A DNA stretch of 64,000 nt from Phycomyces nitens (taxonomy: Eukaryota > Mucoromycota > Mucoromycetes > Mucorales > Phycomycetaceae): positions 4,680,001 through 4,744,000 of the forward strand of contig JAHRBC010000004.1 of the NCBI GenBank assembly GCA_022702545.1, in the 5' to 3' direction. This document shows, one piece after another, positions 59,086 to 64,000 of the stretch (position 1 is its first letter; every line of letters starts with the position of its first letter). The notes beneath the pieces are model-generated. The model had not been told where the DNA came from. It searched no databases and saw only the letters and a list, made by a program, of their open reading frames with translations. Position numbers and translations under genes: made by a program.

Positions 59086-62016
59086 ATCAAATATTACGTC
59101 TAAAAGACTAAACATTCTGCCATAAAGACCATGGCCATTAATAATCTGGCCAATCAGTCCCATCATGCTCCAATAGGATTGGGCTGGCCGTCATGTCTAT
59201 TTGATTCCATTGGTCTCAAAAGAACAATTATATTAAAATGTGTATCTATCAAAGCTTAATTCTCCTTGTGCCAAGAGGTCTTTGGAGAGTAAAGGCTCAC
59301 ATATTATTATTTTCCTTTTTTTTTTCAAGTAGATATATTTAGCTGCCAATTATATATATGGCTATTTATTAAATACTCTGCCAACATATTGACAGCTGAC
59401 ATATTATTATTATTATTATTGCCATGTATGCAACATTGTCCGTACCGGACTATCTGAAAGTTCGGAGCATTCCGAGAGAGAGAAAGTACTCCATGGGCTG
59501 CTGAAAACAATGTTGTACACTGTAGCACACATGGAATCATCCCCACAAATACTAATTTTTCTGCAACTTATTTAAAAATATTATGAAATATTTGATATAA
59601 TTTATTTCCAACCTCTTTATTATTAAAGGCACGTATTTATGTATGCCTATAGTTTTTTTTTTTGGAATTTATATTTAATAAAAGCCTTGACTGTAATACC
59701 AAGTGTATTATTAGTATTATTATTTAATAATAATAGCAGCCTAATTCAAAGAACAAATGCTTTCTACCCATACAATAGTCTCTTTAATGGACCTATACAC
59801 AAATCATTCAGAACCACAGAGGGAATTAGGGAGATTGCCTGTCAATGGTAATTAAAGAATACATGCCTGATTTACACTGTAATGTCCTTGTCAAATCAAT
59901 TTTCAAACCGTGGTCTCCACAATTTACGTGGCATCATAATAATCCAGGCATTCTTTGGTATGTATGTATATATATTTTTTAAAATAATTTCCGGCTACAC
60001 ACCCCCACTCATTCCGTAAGATATTCTACCATACAGATACTTATTTTATACATAAACACATTTTTCCTGTTGGCTAAAGCGTCAGTAATATGATCCAATT
60101 GGATTACAATGGCTATATAATCTATCGATATCGACCAAAATTTCTCATGAACAATTAGTAGATCAATATAATCTCCAGCAAGTGTTTGTAATAACTCTAG
60201 CCACTTTTATTAGCAATAAATAGGGGAAATATGCGGTTTTCCCCCAGCCATTTCGCATAACGGTGTTTTGTCAAACATTTCTTTTTTTTTAAAAAAAAAT
60301 GCCTAGTGTATCTGTATAGATTTAAGCATATAAGATCAGTAGAATATTTACTTTATTTGTGGATATGCTACAATAATAATCCCAAACACCGAGTCTGTGT
60401 CTACGTTACTTTATTTACGTTTTATAATAGTGGGCCTTTCTGGTTCATATCAATGCATTGATTTACCTAATTAGCATACATGAACCCCCCACATCACCCA
60501 GGTACTGTCTGTATCCAATTAACCCTTTCAAGCTTATGTAAAAAGGCATTATGCTTTTAATTAGGCGGTTCACAAGTAGCTCTATCTGGGATTAGGCGGT
60601 CTGCTACTAATTGGTCTGACGACATCTTGTAAATGAATTTAAACTTGATCTTATTTGGTTTTGTGATTTAGAAAACAAGGGATATTAAGCATGCAAGTTT
60701 TTTTATGTTTGCGAATCTTGCCATTTGCCCAAATTATAGAAAATAATACGTTTCTATAGAAAATGCAATCTAGATTTATCATGGCCTGATACACAAGTAT
60801 TTGGAGGCTATAGCTTGGCTTGATGTTAAAAACCAATTATCAATTAACCTCCAATTCTTGTTTTTATATATACAAAATCAGGGCATTTAGCTGCAAGCCA
60901 GCTGCATACATGTATGTATATTGAACAAAACTACAGTAACATCTAACCTTTATCCTGATACATTGTATATTCTACTGGATAAAGTGTCTTTGCAAAATAG
61001 AAATACTTGATTTATCATGTCCTTGAATCTTTTGAAATAATGTTTATGCTAGACATGTTGCTCTTGGGTCAGAAAGCTCATCAGTCTCCTAAACTTTTTT
61101 TATTTTATTTTTATTTTGTACAAAGTCTAGCTAGGGATTGATTGCAATAGATGGTCTTTTATATCCTTGACAGAATTCATCATTTTATTCAGCTTTTATA
61201 AAAAGTAAAACTCTTTTTCTTTATTCCAACATCATTGTAGGTTCCAATCTCGTGGTCTGTACAAAAGCCAAGTTTCTTTTTGTAGCACGCTTTTGTATTG
61301 TACAAACAGGGACGCTCAGCTGGTATTGTCGCTAGTGTCCTTATTGTCACAACAGCCACATACAGACATTTATAAATACCGTTTTACAGAAGCTTGGGTT
61401 TTGTACTAAAGTGATCACAATAGTACATGTATTTATATCTTTATATATATATAAAAGAAACCAATATTCCAAGCTAGAATTTGCTTTTAGCATGATTTGC
61501 ACACAATAACCTACCAGAATTAATCTCGACAGATAATGGGGTTTCCAATAATACTCAAAATATGATCCTAGTATACCAATTTTGGACATTTTTCTTCTTG
61601 TGATTCCAACCCTACCCCATCTTTGAAATATATGGATTTCTTTATAGTGTTTAGCATCACAGCCATTGGATTCATTGGTCATGCGACATTTTGGTTTCCA
61701 AGCAACCAAAATGCCCTGTTTTTTTTAAAACCACGACACTAATTTTTACAAAAACAAAATTTAAATATGTGTGTGTAACCTTGTTACCATGGTTTTTTGT
61801 AAATTCAGTTGCACATCATCAGTCTATTTATATTTGCACGCCTTCCTCCCCTCCTTTTTTTCTTTTCTTTTTAATTTAAGAAAGAAATATATTATACAAG
61901 TTTATTTATACATATATATACATACACACACGCACACAATTAAATTGTAATTATAGTAAATCAAGCTCAAATATCAAGCAATTCTTATTCTCCTTGTTTT
62001 CTCTCAATACTTCATC
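58913..62016. other. Gene-poor region
   Basis: About 3.1 kb of AT-rich spacer with an (AAT)n microsatellite near 59049-59084, smaller ATT runs at about 59402-59420, and a T-run joined to an A-run at 60282-60299. A minus-strand frame at 61347-61709 has no recognisable domain and is probably noise. The right end is the promoter of the IML2-like gene, with CA/TA repeats at about 61915-61945. Confidence 0.5.
59049..59084. repeat. (AAT)n microsatellite
   Basis: About twelve consecutive AAT triplets, about 140 bp upstream of the Gln/Tyr/Pro-rich gene's start codon. Confidence 0.9.
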
Positions 62017-64000
62017 ATGACCGAACCAGCAAAACGAAATGGGCGCCTTACTCTTGGCAGGAATGCAATGTCAATGGGCAGTCTCAAGACTCCCCCATCT
62101 CTACGCTCCATTGCCCGTCTCGGTTCTTCATTTGGCCAAATGTCGCTGTCGCCAAGCTCATCAACCACAACGATCCAAGACGATGACTCGATGCTCCAAG
62201 ACATTCTCAATGTCAGAACAGCGCTTGACCTTTTTCTAGACTCACGGATCCCCGAAGCAGAAGCCATTCTTTCTCCTAATCGCAAAACCTCCATGTATTA
62301 TTCACTGGGCCATGCGTTTATTCTTTTCCTAAAGAGCATGATGACCTTTCAGCAATCCGATATCCAAGTTGCCCTTGATGCCCTCAAAGACACAGTCCAG
62401 CTCGCAAATGGGCTACGTAGAAAGGATGGCAGCTGGCTTGCCTGGGTAAAGGGCAATTCAGTCAATGACATCAAAGACATGTCTCGCATACATCGCCATG
62501 CTGTAAGCCAGTCAATTGAATATCCTTCATTCGATTGACACTTGATATATTAGGAATTGGTCTATGCAGAGTCATATCTACTAAAGGCACTGCTCAGTAT
62601 CCTTAACGACGAAAGCCTGGTATCGTTTCTAAGAGAAGGTCTCCATGTGAGAAACAGCTACAACACCTACAAGATCCTCGAGAAATACGTTGATTTTGTC
62701 AACAAGGAAGCCGAGCAAGGAAAGGACGTCTCAGCCTATGGTCTTGACGATCATTTTACATCCGGCGTGGCATTGGGTGTCGGGTGCTTCAATATCATGC
62801 TGTCAATGTTACCGACCTCTGTACTAAGGGTAGTGGAATTCATTGGGTTCTCGAGCGATCGTGCCCATGGTCTATCAATGCTAGAGTCAATTGGCGGCTG
62901 GGAAGAGTTTAGAGACACAGAAGGCCTGCCAGCCCCACAGGCAAAAGATGAAGGGTTGCGACGCCAGTTCTGTGACATGGTTCTGATGGCCTACCACATT
63001 ATGCTCTCCAAGGTTGTCCCCTTGCAAGATGCTGATCCGGAAATTGCTGCAAAGGTTTTGGCCTACAATCTTGGGCTCTATCCAGCCGGCGTGTTCTTCT
63101 TGTTCTTTTCCGGACGCCAGCTCTCAAGTCTTGGTAAGTTTGAGGATGCCAAAGATCAATACAGACGAGCAATCGACACTCAGAAGGATTGGAAGCAGCT
63201 GCAACACATGTGCTATTGGGAACTGGGCTTATTGCATCTAATGCAGCACCAGTGGCAAGAGAGTGCAAAGGTATATGCAATGCTGACAATCGAGAGCAAT
63301 TGGTCCAAGGCTGTCTACACATATCTTGAAGCCACTGCACTTCATCTCTACGTCCAGAGCCAGTCTCGCTCAGATCCAGCCATTGTCAAAAAGGTTGAAT
63401 CAATGATGCGTTCTGTTGATGGTGCAAAGCAAAAGATTGCTGGAAAATCCATTCCACTTGAGGTGAGCCTTGGTTTAATTAAAGTAAATGGTTACTGACA
63501 AGCCCCTTTCCAATATATATATGAATATGAAATGTATTAGAAATTTGTTGCTAGAAAGGCACGCAAGTTTACTGCCCAAAATAACTATCTCGCCCTGCCA
63601 GACTTGGAATTGCTATCTGCTCTTGGAGTGTTGGAGTCTATGCCTAGTGATGTACTACGGTCAAATATCAACAGAACCAACAGACTCATAGAGAGTCTTC
63701 AGCCCAAGCAAGACGACGATATGTGCCTGGCACACTACTTGCGCGCACAATTGACTAGACTTCTCATCAAACATAGTCCTGACTCTTCGCGCCAGACACT
63801 GGAACAGAACCACAAGGCATCAATTGATGCGGTGATGCAGCATGCTCCACAAGTCCAGTTTGATCATTACATCTACTACTTTACACGTTATGAAAACGCC
63901 CGTATGCTGATTTCGCAGCAGTTGTACAGTGAAGCAGAGGCAGAGATTCAGGGCATTTTGCGGACAAGCGAGAAGCGCAATTATAATATGGGAGCCACCA
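62017..64000 (+). CDS. IML2/TTC39-family protein, 3' end outside the window
   Basis: Three exons are visible (62017-62502, 62554-63462, 63541 to the window edge), all phase 0, with at least 618 residues. The start MTEPAKRNGRLTLGRNAMSM is followed by a Ser-rich stretch. DILNVRTALDLFLDSRIPEA begins the helical repeat region. Family-like motifs are YSLGHAFILFLKSMMTFQQS, VYAESYLLKALLSILNDESL, SGVALGVGCFNIMLSMLPTS, VEFIGFSSDRAHGLSML and FFSGRQLSSLGKFEDAKDQY (a TPR-type helix pair). By family, IML2 in yeast is linked to lipid droplets and clearance of inclusion bodies; TTC39 proteins are animal relatives. The frame is still open at 64000, so the protein is incomplete here, not broken. Confidence 0.9.

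Noticed and set aside
61347..61709. 120-codon minus-strand frame in the gene-poor region
   Set aside because: Irregular composition, no recognisable domain, no neighbouring exons with matching phase.

Overview
The window looks like nuclear DNA of an early-diverging filamentous fungus, most likely Mucoromycota (Mucorales-like). The reasons are AT-rich intergenic DNA, protein genes split by many short GT-AG introns of roughly 45-80 bp, and a recognisably fungal gene set (ATP2, PGK1, RAC, UGA1-type GABA transaminase, ALG9, a PMT, an FlbA/Sst2-type RGS protein, IML2). It also carries an F-box/LRR gene and several decayed retroelements. The species cannot be fixed by reading alone. No rRNA, tRNA, CRISPR or plasmid-type feature was found. 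Exon coordinates were worked out by hand from splice signals and reading phase; single-base errors are possible.

Layout. 1-6.9 kb is repeat-rich: a 5'-truncated gene fragment, an LTR-like element, a zinc-knuckle ORF1/gag relic, and a satellite of seven ~263-bp units. 6.9-17.1 kb is gene-dense: an Arg/Ser-rich coiled-coil protein, ATP synthase beta, a large membrane-anchored double amidohydrolase and a CUE-domain protein. 17.1-26 kb is accessory: a decayed multi-exon gene, then a 4.4-kb segment bounded by 49-bp inverted repeats that holds an F-box/LRR gene, a gag relic and a solo LTR with a clean target-site duplication, then a gene for a possible Rpn/PD-(D/E)XK nuclease-like protein. 27.2-40.5 kb holds a 20-exon armadillo/double-SPRY gene, a small membrane protein, a PA-TM-RING E3 ligase divergently paired with a CaMKK-type kinase, and ALG9. 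40.5-44.1 kb is gene-poor. 44.1-58.9 kb holds RAC, a 2-phosphoglycerate-kinase-like protein, a Tc1/mariner relic, GABA transaminase, a PMT, an RGS protein, PGK1 and a Gln/Tyr/Pro-rich protein. After another gene-poor stretch, an IML2/TTC39-type gene runs off the right edge.

Links between genes. ALG9 (N-glycan precursor assembly) and the PMT (O-mannosylation) are both ER-lumenal mannosyltransferases using dolichol-phosphate-mannose. ATP2, PGK1 and GABA transaminase belong to core energy and nitrogen metabolism. RAC, the RGS protein and the CaMKK-like kinase are signalling genes typical of polarised hyphal growth. They are ordinary eukaryotic neighbours, not operons. The least ordinary parts are the inverted-repeat-bounded F-box segment, the satellite, the nuclease-like gene beside the mobile-element cluster, and the run of 13 symmetric phase-1 exons in the armadillo/SPRY gene.
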